A model generated the notes under the pieces. The model searched no databases. It worked only from the letters and a program-made list of their open reading frames with translations, and had not been told where the DNA came from. Below are positions 11,690-25,419 of a stretch of 59,146 nucleotides of DNA, in pieces. The first letter of the stretch is position 1. The number at the start of each line of letters is the position of its first letter. Position numbers and translations under genes: made by a program. The stretch is from Oehlia diaphana (Eukaryota; Glomeromycota; Glomeromycetes; Glomerales; Glomeraceae), in NCBI GenBank assembly GCA_003833135.1, contig QZLH01000177.1:17710-76855 (forward strand). The letters run 5' to 3'.

Positions 11690-12405
11690 TCAAATGCATC
11701 ACTTGCATTTCGCTTTTTCTTGTTCATTTTTATGTTCATCTAGGTGTGAAGCAAGTTAGCAATTCATGATCAACCTTAGTGAGCAAGTGGAGTAGAAGAA
11801 ATAGAAGTGGCCTGAGGAGTGTTTGCTTGAATAATGGATAAAGTACTTGCATTTAAGCTTAAAGTGATCTAACTTCTGTTAGTTAAAACAGTAGCAATAA
11901 CCTTATTATTATTAATACTTGAAGGAGGAGGGGATAAATGACCTTTTTTCTTTTTCCTTTGAATCCATGAACTTTAATCCCATTTAGCAAAAGCTGTTTT
12001 CATTTTACATAAAGCATCTTGAACTTGTAAAGCTAAATCTTATGCATTAGCATAAGAAAGTGAAGGTTAAAAGTTAATATCAGCTTTGTTTCAAAGTCAG
12101 TGTGAGCTATTCTTGGCATTAGAATTTTTCTGAATTATCAGATGTAAAGCCTGTTAATATTCTATTATAAGATTTTCAAAATATTTTTTCTTTATTAACT
12201 GTTTCATTCTTCAGTATCCCTACTTCTTGGTGAAGCTTTTTGTTTTAAAAGAACAATTTGGATACTACTCTAACCATCCTTTGTGAAGTTTTTGAGGCTC
12301 TATTCCATGATCTTTTTTTTCCTTTTTTGTTTTACAGATAAAAAATTGCCTAATACATTCTTTAGGCATAGCTTTTTGACTGTTATACTTCTTGTAAACC
12401 ATTGT
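11690..12405 (-). pseudogene. Decayed coding sequence, unknown
   Basis: Reverse-strand reading starts near 12,403 with MVYKKYNSQKAMPKECIRQF and KTKKEKKDHGIEPQKLHKGW. Later blocks read ALCKMKTAFAKWD, IQRKKKKGHLSPPPSSINNN and MNKKKRNASDAFDPNYEYVY. Between them are many stops, mostly TAA, TAG and TGA that are one transition away from CAA, CAG or TGG. The content is Lys-rich. I do not recognise a family; it looks like part of a mobile-element or expanded-family protein. Confidence 0.5.
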
Positions 12406-13064
12406 GTTAGACAAAAAGATGAAAAATAACAAAATGAGAAAACTCTGATTAGATTACTAGATTATTAGTTATTTACAATAATGATTTACAATAATTTTCC
12501 AATGATTTACCAGCCTATCCCAATCCTATAATTCCCAGTTTTCTTTTAAATAGATGGATACCTCCTATATTCGTTTTTGGTTTTAATCCATCATAAGAAG
12601 AAATATAGAGAAATGCAAGTAAATATGACTAGTATAATCAAAGAAGTAAACAACTTTACATAAGCTTCAACTTGTATCTCCTTTCAAAAACTATCTATTT
12701 TCCATTTGAACTCAATTTTCTAATAAAACTCCACCAACTTCTATAAAAAGTCTTTGTAATATTTAACTTTTGTTGAATATGTTTCTCATTAACATCTATT
12801 TTATCTGTAATATTTTCTTTTCCATTATCTTCTATATTAGATTAAGCACATATATATTGAATACACAATCATTTTTTTTTTTATTTATAATATTATAATA
12901 AAATTCATACATGTACTGCCTAAATCATCTTCCACAATATATTACAATTATGATAGATGCAACTATGCTAACTAGGAGAACTTACTATAATAAAAATTGA
13001 TATACAACCCTGTATATATAGCACCATTAGCTTTTTAAAATAAATATAGTATTACGAATAAGGT

Positions 13065-13500
13065 TAGCATTGTCCATGCTAAATAAAACTGTTTAAATAC
13101 TAAAAATGTAGTAACCTTCATCTAAGACAGTTTCCATATTATATTTCAAATCTTATTTGAGATCATTCATGAAGTAGTAAAAGGTTATTCTGCCAGTATT
13201 GCTCATCACACCCTTCCATAACTATTCAGTATATATATATTGTTTCAAAATCAATTAATCCTAAAAAATTACTACAAAGTATAAATTAATAAATTTAAAA
13301 TTTCATAAATAAATAAATTTTTCTTGTCCTTGAAAGGCAGATTTATGTACTATATCATCTGCATCTTTATCAGAAGACTCTAAACCACTTTTGCATTGAC
13401 GATTTATAGCTTGAATGTCAGTCTTCTTATCAGATTTTTTCTTTTTTGGTTTACTAATAAGCACAGGATGTGCTTTGTCACATCTAAGAGCTTGCTGTAT
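13065..13500 (-). pseudogene. Decayed coding blocks, unknown
   Basis: Two reverse-strand blocks. At 13,500-13,321 about 60 codons are open and Lys-rich, including LRCDKAHPVLISKPKKKKSD. At 13,230-13,065 a frame reads VMEGCDEQYWQNNLLLLHE and then YGNCLR, RLLHF and YLNSF separated by TGA, TAA and TAG, each one transition from a Trp or Gln codon. The pattern fits deamination decay. Family unknown. Confidence 0.45.
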
Positions 13501-14249
13501 ATAGAGTCCAAATGATTTGTGATTGCTATGTAATCATTTTTGATAATGGATTAATTATGATTTTCATTCTTGATTTCTTGAATAATGTTATTTAATCCTA
13601 AGGTTTAGTTTTTGGAGTTAAATAAATATTAATCTGATGACATTTTTTGATTTGAAATGGAATATATCATTTATTATATTTTATAAGTTTAATTTATATT
13701 CTTTAGAATTCAATGCAACATCTTTATAACTAATATTACTTTGTTTACTAGCTTTTTCTTTCAGTAAATAAATTTTTAATTATTGTATTCCACTCATTAT
13801 CCTAAATTAAATCCCTCATGTATAAAGTTAGCTATGAATCTGATTTTCTAATAAAATTGATGATTCTATTATCACCAGTCATACTAAACCCTTAACAATT
13901 AATGGTCTTTGACTTCAAAAATCTAAGGGCTGCTACATTTGGTATATTATTTTTTCAATTAACTAGAAATTTTATCACTTGTTTTATGTGCTACTGATAT
14001 TTTTCATAAGAATTTAAAGTGGCTAATCCTTTTATCTTAATTTTTACAATAATAATTAATATACTTCAGATTTTTTATTCTATTTTTGTTATACAGGTAT
14101 ATGCATTTGTTTTAACCTAAAATGTGATTGGAAGTGTAAGATCCAATTTGATATAGGACAAATTTTTACAGAATTATCAGAATAAAATGGTGGTGCAGTA
14201 ATAGTGTAGTAAATGGTATTAAGTAAAACCCATAAGCTAATGATAATAC

Positions 14250-14460
14250 TGGTTGATCATTTTAATGAAATTAGAGAGTCTTTGCACAGATTCACCTAGG
14301 ATTTCATATGCCAGTAAGTCCTTCTTGCTCATTTCAAGAAAATCACTTCTGTTCACTTTTTGTTTGCAAAGTTTGTATATGGTGTTATCACTGAGTTCCA
14401 GGTTTTTCTTACATTACACTCCTGTAGGAATGAAATAAGTTTGTTCATATTATAATTTTT
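14250..14460 (-). pseudogene. SAM-domain-like remnant
   Basis: The reverse strand gives LELSDNTIYKLCKQKVNRSD followed by FLEMSKKDLLAYEIL and VQRLSNFIKMI. This resembles a sterile alpha motif fold: a helix ending in a hydrophobic block, then F-L-x-hydrophobic-[ST]-x-x-[DE]-L and a C-terminal helix. SAM domains usually mediate protein-protein contacts. A stop precedes the block, and no connected flanking domain is left. Confidence 0.45.
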
Positions 14461-17400
14461 GAACAATTTTGGGATAGAATTGGGACATAATAACTGTAGA
14501 AGTTGTAATAGTTTCATTGAATATGATTAACCAGCAGAAGAGAGAATAATGCAGTAAATATATTTATGATCCATATAATTTCAACATTGCTATTCAATTC
14601 TCTTGATTATGAAAAACATCATGCTAATTGGAATTGCATATCCATCCTGCTTCAATAACTATTTTATTAAGTGACCATAATTGTAAATCAATACTATTAT
14701 ATTTATTAAAGCTTGAAACACATTTTTTTTTAAATTCATTCTTTGAAATTTTTTTCTTTTAGTTCATATTATGTAATTACTAACATTGAAAAAAAAAATG
14801 TGAATTGAAATTGGATATTTCCAATAATATTTATATATTATTGAATAATTAAACTATATAATAGTTTCATAGCAGCAAGGATTTTTTCAATTATATTTTC
14901 ATCACATATTTTGCTTTTCATGGTGAGATTAATTTTGTACATTTCTTCCAATTATGCATACTGAGTGTTCCATACAATTATTTCCATGACTAAAAAATAT
15001 TTGTATTTATTACAGAATAAACAGTGATGGCTATAAACCCAACTTCTTTCAACAGATCATTGTTGTTTTTGATGTGCTTCATGAAGTATATTTTGGTCAA
15101 AGGTAAAATGAGAGGAACAAACTCCCATTTATCAAATATTAGTCCTTTTTACTATATAAGTTTAACCTCATTAAATTTTTCAGTAATGTAATTAAAAATT
15201 ATTAATTCACAGTCCAGAATTTTAGTGAGTAGCAGTAAACGCATGCTACTTGCATAAGGTTGGAAATTCATTTTGTAATTCATTGAAATCTGAGATTTGT
15301 AAAACTATAATCCTATAAAGTACCTGACTCACTTAATTTACCTCTTCTATTGGTAAAGTCAATAATATAATAAATTAATAATAAATGTAACTAAATACCC
15401 ATTATTGTAAAATATATTGCTATGCTTTCATTTGCATATTGATGTATTTTCTCAGTATATAGCTCCTACATTCATTTTAATTTTAAATTATATAGTAATT
15501 TCTTGCATTCATGATTAAATCTTTACAGTCAATCTCTTTTCTTCACAATAGACCTTTTTGAATTCGTGGGTGATATTTTAATTGGCATTTACAGGATAAG
15601 TACTGTATATTTGTGAAAAAATAGATACACTAATAGACAGATTAAAGTATTAGTTTTCATAGCATGTCAGTTTTGTACATCACCCATTCAGTTTTTTTCA
15701 TAATATTTCTCAATATCACTTGTATAATATCTGGATTTTCATTATGTAATAAATGGTAATGAAATATTTTCCATGTAGCTTCTGATGTTAAAATGTATTA
15801 AGCTTTAAATATAAATATAATTATTATTGTTCTCATAATATGTATATATAATACAGTTTAATTTAAACTTTTGTTGATAACTACATTAGATGGCTAGTCA
15901 TAATTATGTGATTGTGTATTTATTGTGTCATCTAATTTATGTGCATTTTGAGAAGCTTGTTGGCTTGTCCAATTTCTTTCTATTATACAATTCTTTTTAA
16001 ATTTACTATCCTAAATACTCTTTTAAATGAAAAAATCCTAAATATACTTTAAATGAATATACCATCTATTATAAAACTTCTATTTTTGTCATTTGTTAGA
16101 ATATTTATAAACCTCTTTCATTATCGTTATTTGAATTGGAAAGAGTAATAAAGAGAATAATTCTTAGTTAAAATTTAGTCTCCAATTCCAGAAATTATTG
16201 TCACAACTCTAAGTTAAGGGTAACAAATTATACATGAATGATCAATTGAAAGTGTAGTTAAGTTTTGAAAGTATTCAATAATATATTTAGCAGATAAGTT
16301 TTCTTGTTGTTCTAATAGCATTCAACTTGGTAGGAATCCCAATTATTTTTTTTGTTATACTCTTGTTAGAATTGTGTAATTTATTATAAAAACACAAGTA
16401 AAATATCCAAAGTATACCCATTGCCTAAACAATTTATAACTATGAAAACTGAGTAAGGGTTAGGGTTATTATTATATTAGGATTTGTACAATTATTAATT
16501 ATTTAATTATGTTCTTTATGATTATTCCAATATGTGCAAACACATTGCATATCCCAATCATTACTAATATCTTGGAGCTTTCTTAAAACTTCAATAGCTA
16601 TATCTTTAGAAAATAATCAAATTTAAATAAGTCTTCTAATAATTTTCTGAATGTAAAATGCAAAAATATATAAAGAATTTGAACAAGCGATGTCGATTGT
16701 CAACTTCTGTGAGTAAAGACTATGCCATTTCTGAATTTGCTGAAGAAGAAAGCCTAATGAAAAAAATCTTAAAATTTACTATACTTTATAAGATAGTGGT
16801 TAATCTACAATTAATAATCTGAAATACTAATTTTTCATATATATATAGATTATCTTTGATAATAAAGTATAAAATAGTATATATACTTTGTTATATTTTA
16901 ATATAAAGAAGTAATAGAAACATTAGATTTTCTTCAATATTATATCAATCAAAATTCTTGATTTTAGTTTTATAGAACATCTTAAACAATTATAGGAAAC
17001 AATCTTTATTTTCATTTTCTCTTGTTATGATGGTATTAGAGATCCAAATTTTAATAGATATTTTTCAAATAGTCTTGTTGAAAAGTTGGAGATTCATAAT
17101 TTCAATAATTTTTCTACTTTATACTTTAATTATTTCACATTTTATATTCTGTTTGCATTAATTTAATTAATATGAAAGATAAAATTTCTTTTAATAACAA
17201 TATCATATAAAATAAAATTTTTTGTTTTCATTTTATAGAAATATTGTATTTTCTTCTGTGTTTCTTGTGCTCTTCCATACTTATAAATAATCCATTCTGC
17301 AGTATTTTCTATATTTATTGTACTTTGCTGTACTTATAAATCAACCATTCAGCACAAGTATAAAAGTAAAAATTTATAATATTATATTAAGTCAATATAA

Positions 17401-18739
17401 ATTACCAATATTAAGTGCAATTACTGCAATACTATAATCAGAATAGAAAATTGTAATCCCTTATAAACAACCTATTATTTCCTGTTAATATACCCTTTTT
17501 TAAAATTTTTAAACTTAATTGTCCAGAATGAATAGAATAATAGATCTTACAACTCTATTAAAAGGTGTTTTTTAATTTTTTTATTAATTTTTTTTTTTTT
17601 ATAGAATGTAATGAATATGGATAAAAAAAGTATTTAATCTAGTTATATAGAATCTCACCAATACTATGATCATGAGAAGTCAAATAAATCTCAGTTTGAG
17701 GATTTTAAGGTTGGCAGTTTTATTCTTGAATTCATCTTGGATTTCTTTTAATAATAGTTTATGAATAATAATATTATTGTAAAAGAATAGCTATCTATTT
17801 GTTAACTCATAATTTTAACCATTGAACCATTAACCAGTTCTGCCTTGGTCTATATATTTAATATTAGTATCACATGACAGTAATTTATTTTCATATCATG
17901 TACATTTGATATGCTGGTGCTATTCACTTGTTATTGGGCTTTTGGAATAGCTTGCATTTGTTACTATATAGCTTCTTTTTCAAATAAGCCACAAATAAGT
18001 AAATAGAAGCATGACAGTTGCAGTTGTTGTAATTTTGATGACATTTGATAGTTTTCAGTTTCATTAAGACATCTATCAAATTTACTATTACTTCATTTAA
18101 CACTCATTTTGTTGCTGCTTATGAATATTACTGAAGTTGTTTGTTTGAAAGCAATCCAAGTTGTTATACTCTACTTCTTCATAATGAGTATAAGAATTCT
18201 AATAGTACACTAGATCTATATGAAGTAGTTCCAGAAATCTATTGAATCTTTTAGATTTTCTTTTATAATTACTTCTCATGTTAGATCATTGAGTTCTTTA
18301 ATTTCAGCCAACATTAATTCCCAAAGTCAATCCGTAATTTGTAAAAAAATATGATCAATTACAATCATTTTTTAGAGAGAGGTGAGTGAATACAACCATT
18401 AATATTCTCAGAGTTTCTGCTATTTGCTTATTAATACATAAAATCTTTATTATTGATCTTTGGTGTGTTTTACATATGTGATAAACTATTCTATAATTAA
18501 GAGAAAATGCATCTAATTTGGTTACTCAATTTGATGACAGTTGATAAATGATGGTTTTCATCATTATCATCAATAATAATTTCAGTAAAATTGGATATAT
18601 GGGCATTTTAAAGTTGCTAAATATATATTTCCAAAGTATAATACATGATCAAGAATAGGATATGGATTTAAGTAACCAAATGATTTGATATAGAATTAGA
18701 GTTATAGAAAGTTCAACTTTATTTATAAGTCTCATATTT

Positions 18740-19410
18740 TAATCATATTTAGTAGCTAATATGACTTATAACTTATATGGCTTATTTTGATCAAGAATAT
18801 ATTATTTGTTGTGTTATTTTTTCTATATTTTCCATATTGGTAAATTATGTGGATTTTGAGGAAAAGGACAATATTCTGATAGATGCCTAAATCTATAATA
18901 TATATTTCTGATTTTCCATTTGTTTTGATAATTATATAAAATTTCAGTAACAAAATATGTATAATAATTAGGCTCTTCTTGATCTTGTAACCATACTGAT
19001 GTTTTAATTCAGGTTCAACTATTATAGGCTTGTCTTCTGGATTAAATAATTTAAATAATTGGATTTGATCTTTTAAGAGATCCATGTCATGCCAGGACAT
19101 TTTTTGTACAATTTCTGATATTATAAATGAATAAGTATAATTTACTTCCTGATAGTTTGATAAAGATCAGAAGATTGAAGTCCGACTTGTGCTAGTACTT
19201 CAAAACTAGTGTTTTCAATAAATAACTAATTCTTTTAGCTGCACGATACTTTTATTTCAAAAGATTCATAATATTATAATTTAGGAATTTGGTCTTCACC
19301 TTTCTCTTTCATTTTTTCATTTTCCCATTCTAATTGTAATCTTTCTTTTTTATTAGCATTAATATATACTTGAATTAATCTAACTTTTTCCTGTTGACTA
19401 AACATTTTAA
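18740..19410 (-). pseudogene. Decayed coding sequence, unknown
   Basis: On the reverse strand a block begins near 19,406 with MFSQQEKVRLIQVYINANKK and LEWENEKMKEKGEDQIPKL. After stops, MSWHDMDLLKDQIQLFKLFN and PEDKPIIVEPELK appear at 19,100-19,010. A frameshift follows, and the likely original frame then reads YYTYFVTEILYNYQNKWKI and HLSEYCPFPQNPHNLPIWKI. The 114-codon frame that spans this area drifts into the wrong frame in its second half. I do not recognise the protein. It is the longest surviving piece in the CpG-poor region. Confidence 0.45.
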
Positions 19411-20340
19411 TCTTGGAGCACCTGTATGTATGATGCAGTGAATGATTAATTTGGTCAGATATAAACTTTTATTTTAGGTTTAAAATGATTCATACACATT
19501 TTAAAGTTGTGTCATGTATAAAATTACTCTCTCATTAAAATGCTATGTTCAATGTATTTAATGTATTTTAATAACATAAGTGTTATTATTCTCTAATGAT
19601 ATTGATATATAATATAAAGATAGAATTTTTTAAATAATTTAAGTTTAAGTGGATAAATATTATAAGGGATAATACATATAAAGATAGAATTTTTCTATTA
19701 AATAATTAGATAACTCATATTTGATAAGTGTAGGTAGATAAATATTATAAGTGATAATGAAAAGAAAAAAGAGTGGGGATATGGTTGAATATTCTTTATA
19801 TAGTTAATTTTGATGTGGCTTTGACTATGTCATACTATCAGAATTTAAAATTTTTTGGGGTTGGATGAATATTGTTGGCTTAGATCAAAGCCAGTGGCAC
19901 AGGCAATTTTTATTATATTAAAATTTAATAATATCTCAATATAGTAAAATTTAGGAAGTTGACAAATTTTTCTGGTCCAATGATTTATCATTTTCTGTCC
20001 AATTTACAAAGCCTCAATTAAACAATTAGTAGCTTATGAAAAAAATAACAAACTCAGCCATAATAAACAGTAAATATTTATTCATGGATATCAATTTGCA
20101 CATGCAATATATATAATAATTGTGATTTAGATATTATAGTTATAAGTTTCTCAAGAAGTTCTGACGAGGCTAGATTTCTTTAATAATAGCTAGATAAATA
20201 ATAAGCAAAATAACAAGATTTAAATCAGTAATAGATTAATAATAATGGTACAAAGAAATATTTATTATCTATTCATAGTTGTTATAAAGAATTATTGCTT
20301 TTTTAATAATATTTTTCTTGACCAATCATTCTTTTTTTTC

Positions 20341-22364
20341 GAATGCATCACATGATTAAACTCAAACGTTATTAAATTAAACTCCAACGTTGATCAAGAT
20401 TTTGAAATTAAATTACTTTTTTCTATTAATTTTGACTTAATTTATTCTAACCTGCAAAAAATTTATCTGTAATTTCTGTAAAAACTCGATTAATATGATG
20501 CATTTGTTGAAAAATAACTAAAAATCCATTAAAACAACTATGTTGTGATGTTATAAATTCCGTGGATGCGATACATCTGCGGAAATAACATGGAATAAAA
20601 AATACGGAATAAATTTTTATAAGGGGCGGAGACTATTTAACGCTCATCATTTGTACAGTTATGGTAATTATTAAATATATATGTATACATGTTTATATTA
20701 AAAAAAATGTTCCGCCCAATTAATAGTCTGATGGTAATGGTAGTATACTCAATTTATTTGTAAAACTGAAACGATAAATTGATAAATTATTAATTTAAAT
20801 GTGTACAATTTGCTTCAATCATAATTTAATAGGAAAAAATTGAAGTGGAAACTTGAAATAGAAGAGAAAATGGATCAAAATGGGAGGTTAACTATCAATA
20901 TTTTCAGTATAATCAATTTTACCATTAAACAATTCTAAAAGCTTAAAAAAATACATATAAAAAATATAAAACTCTTTAGTGATCTAAAAATAGAAATTCC
21001 AATAAATCAAAGTACATACCGCGTATACAAAGGCACAAAATAATGCTATATAAACATTAGACTTTAACTTTTCAAAGGTTAAGAACCTACATTCTATATT
21101 ATTTGACAAATTTCTTTTAGTTCAATAAATATTGTAATAAAATTTTACATAAATAAGAAAGTTAATATACATTCTTAAGAAAACTCAAATTTTTTTCTAT
21201 TTTAAATTTATAGATTTTCAATATTAGAATAAATAAATTATACACATAGTGTATTTTAAACGGAGAAATAAAAAACCAAAGAAATAAATATGCAAAAATT
21301 TTCCATAATAGAATTTGCATCAGATGTACAGTAGTTGGTAGCGTGTACTATCTTATTAAAGATTCATCATCACGTAAAAAATCTTCTTGCCATTGTGAAC
21401 TTGGATGTTTTATTTGTTATGGGTGAGTAAGTTGGGAATATCTGTATGAAACTACTGAATATAACTAAGTAAATTTTTCATTAAAAATAATTTAAAAAAT
21501 GTTTTTTTCTTTTAAGAGACAATAAATCAACGTATATTTACTTAAGAATGTCATAAAGTAGAAACTATCCAATTACATTACATATTTAATGAGTTGAGTT
21601 CGCTTACCTAAATTATTAATATCTTGTCATCAATGTGAATGAAAATAATAAATATTATCATTTGTTATATCGTTCTTCGTTGCTTTCGCTTGCATTATAC
21701 CGTATAAACTGAATAAGGAAAAATTTTTTGTTCAAAAAATGATGTATTACAAAGGGGATCGTTTTAACTAAAATATAATACGGTAATATTCAATGTAGTG
21801 AAATTTTTTTCATCATACTCGCTAAAAGTTAAGAATTATTTACTACCAAATAATGATGATGATATTATATATTATTTGTCAGACTTTTAGATTTTAGAAA
21901 GCGGATATTCTTTGATCTGTGAAACTTATGATATCCGAAGAAATGAAATGACAATCTTTTGTTTTTTTTAAAAAAAAAAATTTTTTTAGAAGAATAATTT
22001 ATTTCTTTCAAATTTTTCAAATTCAGAAACTTAATGAATAAATTGCATTTTAATAATATATAAAATGTAGCAAAATAAATATGCAAGTAATAATAAAAAT
22101 CTTATATATTAATAAATTAAATAATGAATTAGTTCAAAATTTGAAAAATTCGTATATTAAGAAATAAAAAAATAGATGTGAGAGAAACATGATTCACTTT
22201 GAATTTGTTGTTTCAATAATTTCACTTGATAGAGTATCATGTGATTGCAATTAAGATTAACTAGTTAACTTTCTTTTTAGGAAAGATTAAAATCATATTT
22301 TACCCTTCCTATCTAATATTTAAAAATTACCACTCCATTAAATCATAAAAACTTAAAAATAAGT
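20341..22364. other. Intergenic with scattered repeat traces
   Basis: CpG content returns to the local norm here. Around 20,560-20,640 there are CGGAATAA and TTTTTATAAGGGGCGG motifs, which resemble the ends of the CCTATAAAAATTT hairpin elements seen at 51,115 and 54,020. I see no gene. Confidence 0.45.
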
Positions 22365-23950
22365 CATAAAGTTTTAGTACTTTAATATCATACAACTTAA
22401 ATTTTCCACTTCATCTTTCATTGAAGCCAGTTCCTTATAACAACAGTTTTCATCAACTTCATCATCTGATGTACTTACAAAGAAATGCCTAATAGCCAAA
22501 TACTTCACTCTTTTCTTTTTCATATATATTCTTTTATATAAGATATTTAAGATAAAATATCTTGTCCTTTTAAATTATAGCAATTACTGATCAACAATTT
22601 CTTAACAAAGTATCTTGTGAATTTTTCAAGAATACTTCAAAATCACTCATATTTTTAATGTGAATACTTATATATAAATATTCTAATTTAAAAGGAATGA
22701 CTTGTCCTAAATTTTGTAATACAATTGAACTACATTCAATAAAATTTTCACAACTGAATACACTGATTGAAAGATAATTAAGATTTTGTTTCATATTTTC
22801 AATCAAATCGAATAATAAATAAATAATCTGATCTTTAAATTCATCTAAATAAAGTGATTTAATATTTTTACAATAATTTTATAATTGATTCAAATAATAT
22901 TTCACTTTGACCTCCAAATTTACTCCCAAAATTCTCTAAATAACCGCCACATTTTTGTAGTAATAATTGAAATGATGAATCATTCAATTTGTGATCTCTC
23001 ATTTATAATTAAAGATTTTAATTTAAATGGTCTATTTAAGTTAATAATTTGTTGAATAAAACTAGTATTTAAGGAATGACAATAAATGAGATGAACAAAT
23101 TCTAAAACTTTAATTGATCAAATATTTTATCTAAATTGATTATTTCTTTAAAATTATCGTAACACAATGTGATAGTATTTAAAGTGTTTGAACAATTATA
23201 ATCTTTTGTTAATAATAATGATTGATATGAAAGAAAGTTTATATCAAAACTTAAAGAATTTTTTTTAAGATTTTTGATGTAAGTTAATTAATTGTAATAT
23301 AAGATTTTTATCTATCATATATGTATTATCAATAGTAGAATCATTATGAATACAAGTATAAAAGTTTGAATTTTTAATATTGTGGATAATAAAATTTGGA
23401 TTTTGTAAAATTAATTCTGAAATATTATTGAAGTGAGAATTCCAAGTACTAGAATTGAGCTCAATTTCAAGAGTATGTAAATTTGCTTCATTATCAATAA
23501 ACAGTATAAATAATAACTTTTGATTTAATCTTTGAAAATTTTCAACCTCACGTAAATATTTTTTTTCAGGTTATAAAGTCTTAATTTTAGATAACTTGCA
23601 AACAGACATAAAAAACATATTTATATTCAAATACTTTATAAGACTAGGATAATTGAAAAGTGTATTTGAAGGAAATAAATTATCCTCAATTCTATATTCA
23701 TTTAATTCTGTTTTTAAATCTTCATTTAAATTATCTAAGTAAATTTCAATAAAGTTATTATAATTTCCTGTAGGATTTGAAAATGGTTTTCCCATAACAA
23801 TGGAATCGCTAAACGACACCATAATCTATTAACTAAAATACATGAATATAAAGTTGAAAAATCATTCTTAAAATACTTTAAAATATCATATGTTAATTCT
23901 GGTAATTCTCCTGAGAATATTTTTGAACAAGATATAGTGAGAGTAAAAGA
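22365..23950 (-). pseudogene. F-box protein pseudogene
   Basis: The reverse strand reads SCSKIFSGELPELTYDILKY, then FSTLYSCILVNRLWCRLAI and PLLWEN, an F-box like that of the intact gene at 5,833. The codon where the initiator is expected reads ATA instead of ATG. Just after PLLWEN a one-base shift moves the frame. The protein then resumes as PFSNPTGNYNNFIEIYLDNL and continues to about 23,571. Further pieces (22,806-22,591) and a C-terminal end KYLAIRHFF ... ELASMKDEVENL near 22,500-22,390 are separated by stops. About 1.6 kb matches the usual length of such genes, so a full copy decayed in place. Confidence 0.85.
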
Positions 23951-25419
23951 AGTAAAAGAAAAGTATTTGTAAAACTATTGGTGTCAGCCGGATAAATTTA
24001 ATTAATTTCAGAACGGTGAGCAATTATATATTGCTCGGTGATTCCCGATAATAGTCGTACAATTCGTGTCAATTAGTAGTAACAATTGTAACAAAATTTT
24101 GTTCCGTATGTGATCAGTAGAATTTCTATAAGGGCATATATATATATACTGTAGCTTATTTATTATATTAATTAAATTAGGTGAAAAAATAATAAATGTG
24201 GCACAGTACATTATTTTGCATTTTTTGTAAACAAAATTAATTTACTGCAAAATTATTTTTTACGATAAAATTTTTGATTGGCTATTTAATCATATTTAAA
24301 TAAATCATTATGGACAAAAAATAATAATAATAAATGAAATATCATATCTGTTCAGATCATGAAATTTTTGATTGGCTAAAAAAGTATTAAGAAAAATTCA
24401 AGTAAATGTTTCTTAAAAACTATAATTTTGTATCAATATTTATTTATAATTATGGTAAAAAATAATCATTATAAAATAAAATAAAAAAAAATGAATTTTT
24501 ATTCTCATAAAATACTTAATTTGCATGAATTCCTTTCAAAACTTTACTAATATTTAATCATTATACAAAATTTACTGCATGAAAAAATAAAGTTGAAAAA
24601 CTTTTTCTATAAAAATATATATAAAAATATATTAGTAAATCAAGTATTAAAAAAAAAATTTTTTCACATGCAGATCATCGAAAATTCAGTTTGCCGTATG
24701 ATTCTATTTTTTGATGGCTACAACTTAACTTGCAACGAAAGTGCACAAAAGCCCTAAATCGCAATTTTATTCTTTTGATGTCAAAAAAGAATAAGCATGA
24801 TTATGAGTATGAATTGTCTACACCAACTCATACTCGTACTTGTGATCTAATCATAAAGCATAATGCTTTAAGTATTATTATAAAACGCAACTCAAATTTT
24901 TATTTAAGCTTTTCCAAAATTAATCAAAATACATATTAACTCTTTGAAAAATGGATAAATTTGGAAATGATCTGATCACTTCAATCTCATTAAATTTTAT
25001 TAAATTTTATTTAATAAAATATTATTTAAAATTTTTCATTTATATTTCCTTAAATTGTGAATTATCGATAATTGTATATTGTATTTCTGGAAAAATTTAT
25101 ATTTAGATGATGTGAAATAATAAGAGAAGTCTTAACTTAACAAGTCTCGTGAAATAAATAACGATTCTATTATAATGAGTTGAATTAACGATTAGTTTTT
25201 TTTTTATATTTTAAATGGAGACTTTATCTGTATTTTCTGATAGATTATTTATTGAATGGAATTATAATTATCCTGATGTCGGTAGGACAAATTTTTGCGG
25301 ATCACCAAATGTAATTATCTTGCTATATTAGGATAATATGGCGCTGATCGACTCATAAAAAAGGAAGTTCATTGCAAAAAAATTTTTTTTTTTATTCTTT
25401 ACCAAATTATTTTTTAATT
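23951..25419. other. Intergenic, upstream of the M20 gene
   Basis: AT-rich, with long A and T runs. A short open frame at 24,730-24,939 starts at TTG and has no recognisable content. Promoter elements of the peptidase gene must lie near the right end but none is distinctive. Confidence 0.5.

Larger units (their letters stand above)
10022..20340. other. CpG-depleted region of decayed coding sequence
   Basis: About 10 kb without a single intact gene. CpG dinucleotides are almost absent: by eye I count about six between 13,881 and 18,360, against about seventeen in only 420 bases at 37,201-37,620. Reverse-strand reading shows many short protein-like blocks broken by TGA, TAG and TAA. The clearest blocks have their own entries. 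Another is at 16,508-16,607, which includes IAIEVLRKLQDI and WDMQCVCTYW. I infer an old cluster of transposon-derived or duplicated genes that has lost CpG through cytosine methylation and deamination. The stretches between the listed blocks hold nothing I can name. Confidence 0.7.

Noticed and set aside
16455..16470. TTAGGG-like telomeric repeat (GGGTTAGGGTT)
   Set aside because: Fewer than two units; chance or trivial relic, not an interstitial telomere.
21300..21420. tRNA-like stretch (AGTAGTTGGTAGCG...)
   Set aside because: Resembles a D-arm, but the anticodon arm cannot form a 7-base loop and there is no GGTTCGAATCC-type T-arm. At most a decayed SINE head.
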